Shown here in pieces: positions 9,477-19,082 of a DNA stretch of 64,000 nt. Source of the DNA: Legionella quateirensis (lineage in GTDB: Bacteria > Pseudomonadota > Gammaproteobacteria > Legionellales > Legionellaceae). Both the position numbers and the translations under genes were made by a program. Under the pieces are notes generated by a model. It worked only from the letters and a program-made list of their open reading frames with translations, was not told the DNA's origin and made no database searches. The DNA lies in the NCBI RefSeq assembly GCF_001467955.1, contig NZ_LNYR01000012.1:152315-216314 (forward strand), given 5' to 3'. Positions within the stretch are counted from its first letter, which is position 1. Each line of letters starts with the position of its first letter.

Positions 9477-12392
9477 ATGCCTTTATTTTTTTTCATGCTG
9501 TGCCTGGGGCTGAGTGGGCAGATAAGCTCTGCGCCGTCGTCAAAACCCGTTACCTTACCCGATAAACAAATCAATGCCACTCTTGTGGAGTATTTAGCTC
9601 AGGAAAAAACACATTTAACCATATCCATAAATGATGCCAAGCAACAGACTGCGCCTCAGGATGAGCAGCAGTACAACACTAAAATGCAGCAGACATCTGC
9701 TTTGCTGACCATGACCAATGCTAAAATTCAAAGCCTTGAAGGATTTCTTGAAAACCAGAACAAACAACAAATTTATCTAAATCAACGTTTAAAACATCTA
9801 CAGCAGTTACCCATTGCTAATGGAGAAGTAACTGTTCAGGAACGGGTTGGTAAAGTGGAAACTTTACTGACAGTAAATAAAAAAACTATAGAGTTGATCA
9901 ACGAGAATCTCGATTTGGCAAAACAGTTTCAAATCGTGTTAGCCGATGAAATTAAGAAATTAAAACTCTGGAAATCTAATTTTGAGCTTGAACAAAAATT
10001 AGTACACTTCAAGACCTTGAGAACAGAGTTGAATCAGGAGCTTGGCTTATTATACCAAAATAATGTATTTAAACAGCGTGGTATGCAACCGGAACGCAAT
10101 GCGGATGAACAAATTGATCATGAAACACGTTTATTTATTAATAATCAACATATTGCAATAATTCATCAATATCTGGATGCATTATCGGTTCAGAAAAAAG
10201 TAGTTAAAGCCAGAATATTATTATTAAACAATTCGGATACCAAAACACTGCAGTTTGTGACAGATACTTATAGAGAATCCATTAATCAATACGCAACCAT
10301 AGAAAAATCGTTACAACAGATATTAGAAACGCTAAATACAGAAGCAAGTCTCTCAATAAAACCGGAACTGAAGAAATCACTTAATTCATTGCAACTTGAT
10401 ATTAAAGAACAAATTAAGGATGCGGAAGCCCAAAAAATCCAATTGATTAAAAGTCTGGATGACTATCAAAATCAACTTAAAAAACAGATTTCATCGCGCC
10501 AATCCCTTGCAGAATACAATATTAATAGCTGGCCTATAATACTGCATAAGCTGATTGATATGCCTAATTTATTTTATAAATACCTTAAAACCTTAACATT
10601 GAAGGTTTATGACAGTTATACGTGGCTGGACTCTTTACCGCTAGCCATTTTATGGACGGCACTGGGTTTAATCATTGGTATTTTTTATATTTTAAACCGA
10701 TTTTTGAAAACGCTGAGAAGTGATAAAGAACGATCCCGATTAACAGGTTATCTCTATGATGGTGCTTTGACCCTGGTACAAAGAAATGTGCCCTATCTCT
10801 GTATCTTTACTATGCTGTGGGTTGTACTTTATATTACCAATATTTCGTTCTCCAATTATCAACTGTTATTTAATTTGATTACAGTCTGGTTTACCTTTCG
10901 GATGTTAATTTTAATTGCACGGTTAGTCTTATTAGAGCGAATTTCTGATTCTTCCGGGAAAGATGTAAAACTGTATTATCGGCTTAAATGGTTGTTACTG
11001 TTCGGTGGGTGGACTACTGCGTTGATGGTATTCAGCCACATACTTCCATTGAATTTATTGCTTCAGGATATTTTTAACCGATTATTCATGTTGTTTATTC
11101 TTGCGGTGTCTTTGGTCGCATGGAAAAGCAAGGATGTTATTCCTTATTTGCTACGACCTTTGTTAAAAGGTAAAAAAAGGTATTTTAAAAATGCTATTTC
11201 ACTTTTAGTTATTCTGGTTCCCATCACTTTATTTACAACGGCGATTATTGGTTTATTGGGGTTTGTAAATTTAGCATGGACTATGAGTCGTTATCAGGCT
11301 TACATTCTTACTGTGCTTGTAGGGTACATTCTTGCCAGAGGATTAGTATTCGATGCTTTGGAGCTTTTATCTGAATGGATGATTTCGTCATTAACAAACG
11401 GTTGGTTGTGGATTGAGGTCTTTCTCAAGCCGCTTGATGGAATTCTTCGTATTGTATTATTTTTATTGAGTGTTCTTGTTTTATTTCAGTTGTTTGGCTG
11501 GCATTCTGACTCATTGGTTATTATTAGCATTGAAAAGTTGGCACAGTACAGTATTGTTAATTTCACTGGAATACATATTACTGTGTTCAGCGTTATAGAG
11601 TTTTTCATTCTCTTGGCAATTTTTGTTTGGGCTGCAAAGTGGACACGCGAGTTTTGCTATCGCTGGCTTTTCAAAAACGCCAAGGATGTGGGGATACGGA
11701 ATAGTTTATCTGTTTTTACCCAATACGCTGTCATCTTGCTAGGCAGTTTTATCACCTTGCATGTTCTGGGTCTGGATTTTAGTGGTATGTCCATGATTTT
11801 GGGGGGCTTGGCAGTAGGTATGGGATTTGGTTTACGTGATTTCGCCTCAAACATAGTGGGTGGAATTATGCTACTTATTGAGCGTCCTGTAAGGGAAGGC
11901 GATTTAATTACCATAGGTGAATACGAAGGTCAGGTTGCTCACATTGGCATCCGCTCAATGCGCGTGTCATCCTGGGATAATACACAAGTATTAATACCCA
12001 ATGCGGAAACATTTAATAAGCCCTTTACTAACTGGACTCACCAGGATGGAATCGTCAGAACAGTAATTCCAATTAAAGTCAGTAGAGCCGATGATCCGGT
12101 CATGATTCAACAATTGATTCTTGATGTTCTTGCCATCATTCCTGAAATAGTAGGTGATCCCCCCGCACAGGTTTTTTTAAAGAAAATTGATACGGCATTA
12201 ATTGAGTTTGAGGCACGCTACTTCATCAATGTTCAGGCACATAATCGTGTTGAAATACGCTCCAAGGTTTTGTTTGCTATTACAGCACAGTTCAAAGCAG
12301 CAGGGATCAAGCCACCGATCGAACCGATTACTGTGGAGTTTAAAGAAGGACATGCAGATTTCTACCCCAAAAATCAAACCACCCAAGACTGA
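9477..12392 (+). CDS. MscK/KefA-type mechanosensitive channel
   Basis: From ATG 9477 this is a 971-residue multi-pass protein. A hydrophobic signal region is followed by a long periplasmic, largely helical segment rich in Gln/Lys/Leu (about residues 30-390), then about eleven TM helices. The pore-lining helix is GGLAVGMGFGLRDFASN, followed by the MscS beta domain (ERPVREGDLITIG) and a cytoplasmic cage. This matches the large MscK family, which releases solutes on hypo-osmotic shock. The frame is open further upstream into aspS; the later ATG was chosen because it gives a clean signal peptide, but it lies just after a hairpin. mutH begins inside its 3' end. Confidence 0.88.
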   Translation: MPLFFFMLCLGLSGQISSAPSSKPVTLPDKQINATLVEYLAQEKTHLTISINDAKQQTAPQDEQQYNTKMQQTSALLTMTNAKIQSLEGFLENQNKQQIYLNQRLKHLQQLPIANGEVTVQERVGKVETLLTVNKKTIELINENLDLAKQFQIVLADEIKKLKLWKSNFELEQKLVHFKTLRTELNQELGLLYQNNVFKQRGMQPERNADEQIDHETRLFINNQHIAIIHQYLDALSVQKKVVKARILLLNNSDTKTLQFVTDTYRESINQYATIEKSLQQILETLNTEASLSIKPELKKSLNSLQLDIKEQIKDAEAQKIQLIKSLDDYQNQLKKQISSRQSLAEYNINSWPIILHKLIDMPNLFYKYLKTLTLKVYDSYTWLDSLPLAILWTALGLIIGIFYILNRFLKTLRSDKERSRLTGYLYDGALTLVQRNVPYLCIFTMLWVVLYITNISFSNYQLLFNLITVWFTFRMLILIARLVLLERISDSSGKDVKLYYRLKWLLLFGGWTTALMVFSHILPLNLLLQDIFNRLFMLFILAVSLVAWKSKDVIPYLLRPLLKGKKRYFKNAISLLVILVPITLFTTAIIGLLGFVNLAWTMSRYQAYILTVLVGYILARGLVFDALELLSEWMISSLTNGWLWIEVFLKPLDGILRIVLFLLSVLVLFQLFGWHSDSLVIISIEKLAQYSIVNFTGIHITVFSVIEFFILLAIFVWAAKWTREFCYRWLFKNAKDVGIRNSLSVFTQYAVILLGSFITLHVLGLDFSGMSMILGGLAVGMGFGLRDFASNIVGGIMLLIERPVREGDLITIGEYEGQVAHIGIRSMRVSSWDNTQVLIPNAETFNKPFTNWTHQDGIVRTVIPIKVSRADDPVMIQQLILDVLAIIPEIVGDPPAQVFLKKIDTALIEFEARYFINVQAHNRVEIRSKVLFAITAQFKAAGIKPPIEPITVEFKEGHADFYPKNQTTQD

Positions 12393-13035
12393 GGAGGAGT
12401 TACTCGTACGAAGTAACCGTCTTCAAGGATTAAGTTTTGCTCAGTTAAGTATGGTTTTAAAATTAGCGATACCCTCTAATCCAGTTCACAGAAAAGGGTG
12501 GGTTGGTATGGCTCTTGAGCTTGCCTTGGGAACTGATGCCAACAATAAATCAGAACCTGATTTCCAGCAACTGAGTATCGAGCTTAAGACTCTGCCCATA
12601 GCGAAATCAGGGAAGCCGGCAGAATCAACTTTTGTTACGTCCATCCCATTATTGACGATTAATCACCAAAACTGGAAGTCATCACAGTGTTATGCCAAGC
12701 TGAAGCGAGTGTTATGGATCCCCATTGAAGGAGACAAAGACATTCCATTTGAACACCGTCGAATAGGGAAAGGATTTTTATGGTCACCAAATGAGCAGGA
12801 GGAGGCTGTTTTGTCAGCCGATTGGGATTATTTGACTTTGCAAATCAGTACTGGAGATCTAGAACTCATTAATGCAGCAGTTGGAAATTATTTGCAAGTC
12901 AGACCAAAAGCAGCACACGGTAAGTCTTTATGTTTTTGTTATGATGCAGAAGGAAATAAAGTGAAGACTTTGCCACGAGGATTTTATTTACGTAGCAGCT
13001 TTACCGCTCAAATCTTACTTAATTACAGTTGTTAA
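12352..13035 (+). CDS. mutH: DNA mismatch repair endonuclease MutH
   Basis: MutH nicks the unmethylated strand at hemimethylated GATC sites when activated by MutS/MutL. From ATG 12352 (GAAGGA ribosome site just upstream) the protein has 227 residues, nearly the E. coli length, and the catalytic residues fall at D70, E77 and K79 in EPDFQQLSIELKT, the same numbers as in E. coli. An earlier in-frame start would add 50 residues inside the channel gene and is unlikely. The start overlaps the channel gene by 41 bases. MutH implies a Dam-type methylase elsewhere in the genome. Confidence 0.95.
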   Translation: MQISTPKIKPPKTEEELLVRSNRLQGLSFAQLSMVLKLAIPSNPVHRKGWVGMALELALGTDANNKSEPDFQQLSIELKTLPIAKSGKPAESTFVTSIPLLTINHQNWKSSQCYAKLKRVLWIPIEGDKDIPFEHRRIGKGFLWSPNEQEEAVLSADWDYLTLQISTGDLELINAAVGNYLQVRPKAAHGKSLCFCYDAEGNKVKTLPRGFYLRSSFTAQILLNYSC

Positions 13036-13063
13036 GAAATACTTAATAATATTTTGATATAAT
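13031..13063 (+). promoter_or_regulatory. PmrA-type box and -10 element before the first PDE-like effector
   Basis: GTTAAGAAA-TA-CTTAATAAT (13031-13050) resembles the Legionella PmrA tandem consensus cTTAATatT-N2-cTTAATatT; the second half matches 8 of 9. TATAAT follows 7 bases later at 13058-13063, about 44 bases before the start codon. The same geometry occurs upstream of the genes at 34898 and 40596. Confidence 0.55.
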
Positions 13064-13107
13064 CTCACGGATTGTTCTTTATTTAATCTAGGTGTATAAA
13101 TATTATT

Positions 13108-15399
13108 ATGATAAAATTCTCCTTGAGTGATCCAACTTCAGTATTCTGTAAATTAATCATTAATGATAACTTTGTAAAATACATTAAGAAAACGGATGTT
13201 CCAACCTTAATTTCTGATCTACAATTATGGTTTTCTGATAATAAAGTTGATTCACCAGAACTGGATTTGGCATCGAATCAAACCTATGAATTAAAGCTGG
13301 ATTCTGTATCGCTTGAAGACAGTTTTTATCATGTATTATCTGTTGGTAGAAGTAAAAAAGCAGTGATACTGCCAACTGATCTACAGCATTCGCCTACAGG
13401 TAAAAAATTACCAGTACTATTTACTTATGGGAGCCTTGAGCGATTCCACAGATACTGGGAATCTCCCAGAGAATTAAAATTTTCCCTTTATGAACACTTA
13501 TCAAAAGATCTTATTGAAAATCCCTATGTAGATGAACCTAACGATTTTTCACAATTTCATGCTAATGTAGCCTTTCATACGAATCATGGTACAACTCACG
13601 CCATCAGGCAAATGGAATTAGCTACTAATTATCTCACCTGTATTCGGTTGAATGGAAATAAGAAGAACAGTTTCCTTGCTCAATCATTTTCTGCTGAAGA
13701 GAGCGCATGTTTGCAGTTAGCGGCTTTTTTATTTCGCTCGGGTAGAACAAATGAGTCAGGATGGCAGGGCGATCTTACTTATGGACCTCGATCTGCAGCT
13801 CTATTTAAACAAATTGCTTTGGAATTAGAATTTAATCCTGTGTTAGTTGATCTTATGGCAAATTGTTTTGATTATCATAAAGAAATTACAATTAAAAATA
13901 AACTAAACAATCATAGTATTGAAGACACCAGAGAGAAAGCACATTTATTCACCAAGCTATTGAAGTTAAGTCATGAAAGCGATTTGGTTCGATGTTTCGA
14001 GAATTATGAAGAGATAAAAAAACCTATCGAAGAAGAATTAAGCAAGTTGCTTGATCCTGAAGTTAAAGTCAGTGCCATCTCTGATCAATTTTTGTCATAT
14101 GCTGTAACTCTTTGTAAACTGACAGGAGCCACTGTCAGTGGAGCACAGTCCAAAGCATTCAATACTACAGGAAATCGAAAATTGGCTGTAGAATCAGCCA
14201 ATTATCCTAAATTAGTGCTTTTTCGGTTGATAGGTGTGAAGCCAGAATGTAATCCTGGTTTTATACCACCGACACAATTATGGATTCAGCATGAGCATCA
14301 TACTCAATTTAATAAGACTTCAGGTTCCTTTGTTCTTAAAGCGCATAATAAACAAGGCCAGGATATTGACTACGTTGAGGGATGGGATAGAAAAAGTATT
14401 GATATGATACCGACAGCTCGATGCATTAATTTAGAACAGCAACATCTGGACACTCATGTCAGTGTATATCACTCAACGACCAAAGCTAGCTATGCGTTGG
14501 ATCTGTTCTGTAGGAAATTAACACAGTTGACTGAAGGTCCCAATCCTATTGTTTGGATACGTGGGATTAAATCAAAACCCTCGGGTAAACCCTGTGATAG
14601 TATCGATCGCATCAAATATATTATGTCTCAAGATAAAGCATTGGATAATAGTGAATATAATTTATGGCATTTATTATCTTGTAATCCGAGCCTATGGCAA
14701 AATGCAGATTATGCATCTGATGAATCTACTGTTGATTATTTTTATAATAATTCATCGGTCACTCAACTGGATTTTAAACATTTAATCAATACTATTTTAG
14801 ACAAAATGGGTTTATTGATTGGACAGGAAGCACTAAGAGAGGAGTTGTTCGCCAAGTTTAATAAACTGGTTACAGATGAACGCTTTGGGAAACAAGGGGT
14901 TCTCTATCAATATTTAATTCCACATCATTTAGTTGATGAGATTGCCTATATATCAAAACAAAATGGAATCGTAGACAATGACAATCCAAGCGCTCTTGAA
15001 ACCTTAGTGCAATTAAAAGCCTCTGGTGGTGAAGTACCAAACCAGCATACATTACAAGTACGCTTGTTCGTTCCCAAATTATTAACCACTGAAATTGCTC
15101 AACATTTGGTTGTTACCAACTATCTTAATATGGAGGATCAACTTCGTGATGAGTTTGAAAAAACTGTTAATGAATTGTCGGTGATGGCTGTTAAAGGACC
15201 AACACAGGATCTTGATGAAGAAGCGCTAGAAGTTGAATCTCAGTATAGTCCCAAGTTTTTTGGTAGCTTCATCAAGGGCGATCGTGATTTGAGCAAGCAT
15301 GTGGTTAAAAGGGATGTTGTACCTGCAGAAGATGAAGTAGAGTGTTTTTTATTTTCTGAGCCTGGTAGCGCTTCGTTTTTGGCATTCACTACGAATTAA
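13108..15399 (+). CDS. SidE/Lem10-like phosphodiesterase-domain protein, putative Dot/Icm effector
   Basis: This 763-residue protein carries the signature of SidE-family PDE domains, which cleave ADP-ribosylated ubiquitin or remove phosphoribosyl-ubiquitin. The landmarks are NHGTTHAIR with H160 and H164, FRSGRTNE with E216, and KLSHESDLVRCF with H289, giving the H...E...H catalytic set. The region after about residue 440 is a separate lobe with VYHSTTKAS (H455) and a YFYNNSSV segment, reminiscent of the multi-lobed Lem10 (lpg1496) type; its activity is not clear. No R-STS-ExE mART signature was found, so it is not a complete SidE ligase. A PmrA-like promoter precedes it, and a paralogue follows immediately. 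Effector status is inferred. Confidence 0.72.
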   Translation: MIKFSLSDPTSVFCKLIINDNFVKYIKKTDVPTLISDLQLWFSDNKVDSPELDLASNQTYELKLDSVSLEDSFYHVLSVGRSKKAVILPTDLQHSPTGKKLPVLFTYGSLERFHRYWESPRELKFSLYEHLSKDLIENPYVDEPNDFSQFHANVAFHTNHGTTHAIRQMELATNYLTCIRLNGNKKNSFLAQSFSAEESACLQLAAFLFRSGRTNESGWQGDLTYGPRSAALFKQIALELEFNPVLVDLMANCFDYHKEITIKNKLNNHSIEDTREKAHLFTKLLKLSHESDLVRCFENYEEIKKPIEEELSKLLDPEVKVSAISDQFLSYAVTLCKLTGATVSGAQSKAFNTTGNRKLAVESANYPKLVLFRLIGVKPECNPGFIPPTQLWIQHEHHTQFNKTSGSFVLKAHNKQGQDIDYVEGWDRKSIDMIPTARCINLEQQHLDTHVSVYHSTTKASYALDLFCRKLTQLTEGPNPIVWIRGIKSKPSGKPCDSIDRIKYIMSQDKALDNSEYNLWHLLSCNPSLWQNADYASDESTVDYFYNNSSVTQLDFKHLINTILDKMGLLIGQEALREELFAKFNKLVTDERFGKQGVLYQYLIPHHLVDEIAYISKQNGIVDNDNPSALETLVQLKASGGEVPNQHTLQVRLFVPKLLTTEIAQHLVVTNYLNMEDQLRDEFEKTVNELSVMAVKGPTQDLDEEALEVESQYSPKFFGSFIKGDRDLSKHVVKRDVVPAEDEVECFLFSEPGSASFLAFTTN

Positions 15400-15577
15400 G
15401 GTTCATCTATATTCATTTATATTATTTAGTGGAATTTTTAGCTCATTTTTGATACAATATGCTCGCTGTTATATAGCAAGATCTTGATTCTTGAATGAGT
15501 TTGTACTAATTGAGTATTTCTGAGCAAGACCCAACCAAATACTGTCTTTAGCTCTGGGCAGAGAAAAAGGAAATGGA

Positions 15578-16987
15578 ATGTTTACGATTAAATTAGATTT
15601 AGTAGATTCAAATATTGTTGCTTTAAATATACAAAATGAATTTCAAAAATATATAAAAATAACAGATTTGGACGCATTGAATCATATTTTGACTCGATAT
15701 CTAAACGAACTTAATTATTCATCTGTTGTTCGATTGGATCATTTGAAGGTTGGTGTTCCGTTGAATCTAGATTTAACCGATACCCAATGTAATGAACTTA
15801 CAGACCTTATATTAATAGGGCCAGATCGTGAGCTTATAGACTTACCTCATGGTTTACATAACTCAGGGGAGTTTAATCGTCCCGTTCTAATTTCTCATAG
15901 AAAACTCAACGAATTTATAGCCTATTGGACCTTACCCAATGCGGAGCTCATCAAATATAAATTATTTCAACTTCTATCCGAAGACATTATCGAAGTACCC
16001 TACGTGGATATGCCCCTGGAATATGACATTCGTTGGAATAAATTTGTATTTCGTCCAAATCATGGGACTGCACACAGCATTCGTTTGGTTCAATTACTTA
16101 ATTCAGTGCTAAACAGTATGCTCTTTATTACAATAGAACTACTTGCTCCGGATGTTTTAGCTCCAGTCCTGATGCTTACTGATGAGGAAAGGGGCTGTCT
16201 CGAGTTGGCTTTGTTTTTATATCGATCCGGGAGAACCAATGAAACCGGTTGGTCAAGTGATCCAGGTTATAGTCATCGTTCGCACGAAATTTTTAGAATA
16301 ATTGCGTTAAAGTTGGGGTATAATTCAAAACTAGTAGATGCGATTGTGAGTAGTTTTGATTATAAGAGTCCAGTTCCATTGGAAAATCAATTTTCTGAGC
16401 CATTTACCGAAGTCGATAAAATCAAAATCGGAGTATTTAAGCAATTATTTAAATTGGTTCATAATGCAGATTTAATTCGTTGTTTTTCAAATTTGGAATC
16501 TATTTCTAAAGATGTACAGTCAGTGTTTAAAAACCTGCTAGGTTCTATAGATGATAAGTTAGTGAACGAATTAACTCATCAAACTCTGGTACTTGCAGCA
16601 AAATATTGTAAACAAACCGGTGCTCCAGTAGTAGTGCGCGAGTTACAGGCGGAATCAGAAGGGACTTATTCTGGCAACAAATATGTAATGGTTAAGGCAG
16701 TTGCAGATGTTAAACAAACGTTTATAGATCTTGGCAATATTGATTATGATTGGTGTGTTCTCAGTAGTGTTAACAATAAAACTCAGTCTTTTGAGACATC
16801 TGATCAAACAGTCAATGCGGTCTGCAGCTCGTCATCTGAAAATAACCAATCATCAACAAGAGTTGTACCTAACGCCGGGGTAAGAAATTTTTCAGAAACC
16901 ACGGGCTTTTTCTCCAAAAACACATATTTGACAGAAGTATCTGTGAGTGAATTTAATGAAAAACATTGTAGAGCGAAGCATTTATAG
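15578..16987 (+). CDS. Second SidE/Lem10-like PDE-domain protein, short paralogue
   Basis: This 469-residue protein is a clear tandem paralogue of the preceding gene over its first about 370 residues. It has the same landmarks: NHGTAHSIR with H162 and H166, YRSGRTNE with E222, and KLVHNADLIRCF with H295. The second lobe of its neighbour is missing; the chain ends in a Ser/Asn-rich tail. The predicted activity is a phosphodiesterase on an ADP-ribose-type bond. A purine-rich AAAAAGGAAATGGA precedes the ATG. The gene converges with the next minus-strand gene, overlapping it by 6 bases. It may act as a free-standing eraser like DupA/DupB, but the substrate is unknown. Confidence 0.7.
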   Translation: MFTIKLDLVDSNIVALNIQNEFQKYIKITDLDALNHILTRYLNELNYSSVVRLDHLKVGVPLNLDLTDTQCNELTDLILIGPDRELIDLPHGLHNSGEFNRPVLISHRKLNEFIAYWTLPNAELIKYKLFQLLSEDIIEVPYVDMPLEYDIRWNKFVFRPNHGTAHSIRLVQLLNSVLNSMLFITIELLAPDVLAPVLMLTDEERGCLELALFLYRSGRTNETGWSSDPGYSHRSHEIFRIIALKLGYNSKLVDAIVSSFDYKSPVPLENQFSEPFTEVDKIKIGVFKQLFKLVHNADLIRCFSNLESISKDVQSVFKNLLGSIDDKLVNELTHQTLVLAAKYCKQTGAPVVVRELQAESEGTYSGNKYVMVKAVADVKQTFIDLGNIDYDWCVLSSVNNKTQSFETSDQTVNAVCSSSSENNQSSTRVVPNAGVRNFSETTGFFSKNTYLTEVSVSEFNEKHCRAKHL

Positions 16988-18028
16988 ATTTGGATTTAGT
17001 CTCGTATCCAGTCCTTCACTATGAATAGCATCTTCTAACACCATTTTAGTATTAGAAAATAATGCATTAAATCCATCTGTTCGAGTTTCATTATGCGATG
17101 TCTCATTCTGTTCTTTTTTGGGTAATTTACTGATTATAAACTCGGTAGACGGTCGATTTGGGAATTGTTCTGGACTGGATAGTGACGGATCAATAGTATC
17201 AATCGTACCTTTTATCGACTTAGAGCAAGCATAACTTATCAAACCGCTTAATAGCAGTGCAATAAACAGGCCGACAACAAAACTAGCAGGATTTAGTGAT
17301 GTCGCAAAAGTTACCCCAATTCCTGCAGTCGTGGCTCCCTTCAAACTCCATGAAACTATAAAAAAAGCAAACGCGCATAATGCAATTAGAGCAGCAGCTA
17401 CAATGGCATAAATAGAGTGATCTGTTTTAACTTGTGACTTGGTATTTGATAGAGATAACCAATTTATAAATACGTATTCATTAGGGCTGACATTTTGGCC
17501 TTTCAAATGAAAAAGGGCGACAGATTTGTTTTCAGGGAAAACCAGATCTTTAAATACGTTGTTTTTAATTGATTTAATTGCATTTTGAATAATAACTATT
17601 TTCGGTAGCGAACCAAGTTTCGCATGATCTTCCAGTTCGTTTTGCCACTCTTTCTCAATTTCTGTTTGATTGTCGGTGTATTCATTGGCGAACTGTAACA
17701 TCAGCATGTTGATTATTTCAAAATGGATGCTGTCAAGTATTAATCGATCTATCAGTCTTATTTGCGCGTCGCGAAAATCACTCTGTGCTGAGTGTCCAAA
17801 AAAATGACGAAGTCGATTTTCATTACTGCGTCCAATAAAATCAAATATCTTTTTATGATTATTTGAAAAAAGCCCCTTTAATTCAGTATCAGTAATTTCC
17901 TTTTTGTCATAGCGAGCCGATAAACACTCTTTTAATTTCGGCAGGGTTGATAGTTTTTCTAAAAATAAGCGTTTGTATTCATTCTCAAGTAGTGGTTTAT
18001 TGGTAAAAATACATGCCATTTTATTCAA
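16982..18028 (-). CDS. Orphan protein with a membrane hairpin
   Basis: I do not recognise this 348-residue protein. The N-terminal about 200 residues are soluble and mainly helical. Two hydrophobic segments follow at about residues 202-223 (IYAIVAAALIALCAFAFFIV) and 240-265 (ASFVVGLFIALLLSGLISYA), then a polar Ser/Asn/Glu-rich tail. A soluble domain plus a C-terminal membrane hairpin is common among Legionella effectors that sit on host membranes, so that is a plausible role. It lies downstream of another orphan on the same strand, with a hairpin between them, and converges with the second PDE-like gene. Confidence 0.6.
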   Translation of the reverse strand: MNKMACIFTNKPLLENEYKRLFLEKLSTLPKLKECLSARYDKKEITDTELKGLFSNNHKKIFDFIGRSNENRLRHFFGHSAQSDFRDAQIRLIDRLILDSIHFEIINMLMLQFANEYTDNQTEIEKEWQNELEDHAKLGSLPKIVIIQNAIKSIKNNVFKDLVFPENKSVALFHLKGQNVSPNEYVFINWLSLSNTKSQVKTDHSIYAIVAAALIALCAFAFFIVSWSLKGATTAGIGVTFATSLNPASFVVGLFIALLLSGLISYACSKSIKGTIDTIDPSLSSPEQFPNRPSTEFIISKLPKKEQNETSHNETRTDGFNALFSNTKMVLEDAIHSEGLDTRLNPNL

Positions 18029-18058
18029 CCTTTATCTTACATCAATTAAATTATCACT

Positions 18059-18093
18059 ATACCAACCGACCCTAAAAACTGGCCGGTTGGTAT
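18059..18093. terminator. Hairpin between two orphan minus-strand genes
   Basis: Thirteen-base arms (18059-18071 and 18081-18093) pair at 12 of 13 positions. No good T-run follows on either strand, so it may be an attenuator or a processing site instead of a simple terminator. Confidence 0.4.
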
Positions 18094-18098
18094 CATTA

Positions 18099-18932
18099 TT
18101 AATCCATTTTAGGAGAAGAAAGAAGGGCAGTGACAGGAGCAGGCGCCATCTTCTTTAAATCTTCCCATTTTGACCACAACAATGCTTTGTAATCAGTATT
18201 GGTCAGGTTTGTCATGAAGTAATCAATTGCTTGCTTAAATCCAGTATAGGCATTGAGATCTAATCTTCGTGTTTCAACACTTGTTTTTAAATCATGTAAC
18301 CTTAATTGCTGGTCACCGCTAGGCTGTGGCGATTTTTGGAAAAAAGAAGAAGGTGAGGTTACTAATGTATAACCGAATGAAAAGACATTGGATACTAAAC
18401 TCGGACTTTCCTCAACCCGTTCTGTTTCTTTAGGCCAGGCCATCATATACTCGGTTGTACATAAAGGCGCCATTAATTGTATCATTTTTTGTATATCCGG
18501 GTTTAAAAGATTTTGAGTATTATCAATGCGTTCATCATAATGTGCATTACCATTTTTTAAACACCAGTTATACAGTTGTTTCATCTCGGTTAATTGATTA
18601 TAAAAATCAGAAATACTGAATCGCTCAAGAATAAAACCGGAAACACCAAAGTATAGACAAGCGGACAGGATTGGATTAATAAAATCAGGTATGGGTAAAA
18701 ATCTGGCGACAACAAATGAAGCTCCCCAAGCTTTTAAACCATTGCTTAAGGCCTGATATACATACATTTGGTTTGCGCTGTATTCAAACTCATTAATGTA
18801 TTTTTTCAATGTATTTTGCTGTTCTACATTACTTGAGTCAAAAGGTTTTGATACTAAGGTTGCTATTTCGTCTCTTCGTTTTGCGCGCTCAGTTTCAATT
18901 GCCGCCATTCCACCAGCATTCAGTTTACTCAC
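18099..18932 (-). CDS. Orphan protein, 277 residues
   Basis: I do not recognise a family. The N-terminus is charged (ETERAKRRDE); a moderately hydrophobic segment at about residues 70-100 (FVVARFLPIPDFINPILSACLYFGVSGF) could be a re-entrant or TM hairpin; the rest is polar and helical with a Pro-Ala-rich end. It starts with ATG after a good ribosome site (AAGGAGAG, read on the minus strand). The gene is divergent from legK1 with about 150 bases between, so they may share a regulatory region. Its place among effector candidates suggests an accessory or effector gene. Confidence 0.55.
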   Translation of the reverse strand: MSKLNAGGMAAIETERAKRRDEIATLVSKPFDSSNVEQQNTLKKYINEFEYSANQMYVYQALSNGLKAWGASFVVARFLPIPDFINPILSACLYFGVSGFILERFSISDFYNQLTEMKQLYNWCLKNGNAHYDERIDNTQNLLNPDIQKMIQLMAPLCTTEYMMAWPKETERVEESPSLVSNVFSFGYTLVTSPSSFFQKSPQPSGDQQLRLHDLKTSVETRRLDLNAYTGFKQAIDYFMTNLTNTDYKALLWSKWEDLKKMAPAPVTALLSSPKMD

Positions 18933-19082
18933 AACTCTCTCCTTGATATAAAAAATTCATTTTATACTATAAATTAATGAAAGATTGAATGAGAATTTAT
19001 CGATGAGTTCAAATAATTTAACAATTATTCAGGGCTACTGTATTATAAACACTCTTGATCTCATTCATCTCAATGACCATTT

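Noticed and set aside
13108..15399. A complete SidE-type ubiquitin ligase
   Set aside because: The PDE signature is present but no R...STS...ExE mART signature was found in this protein or its short paralogue.
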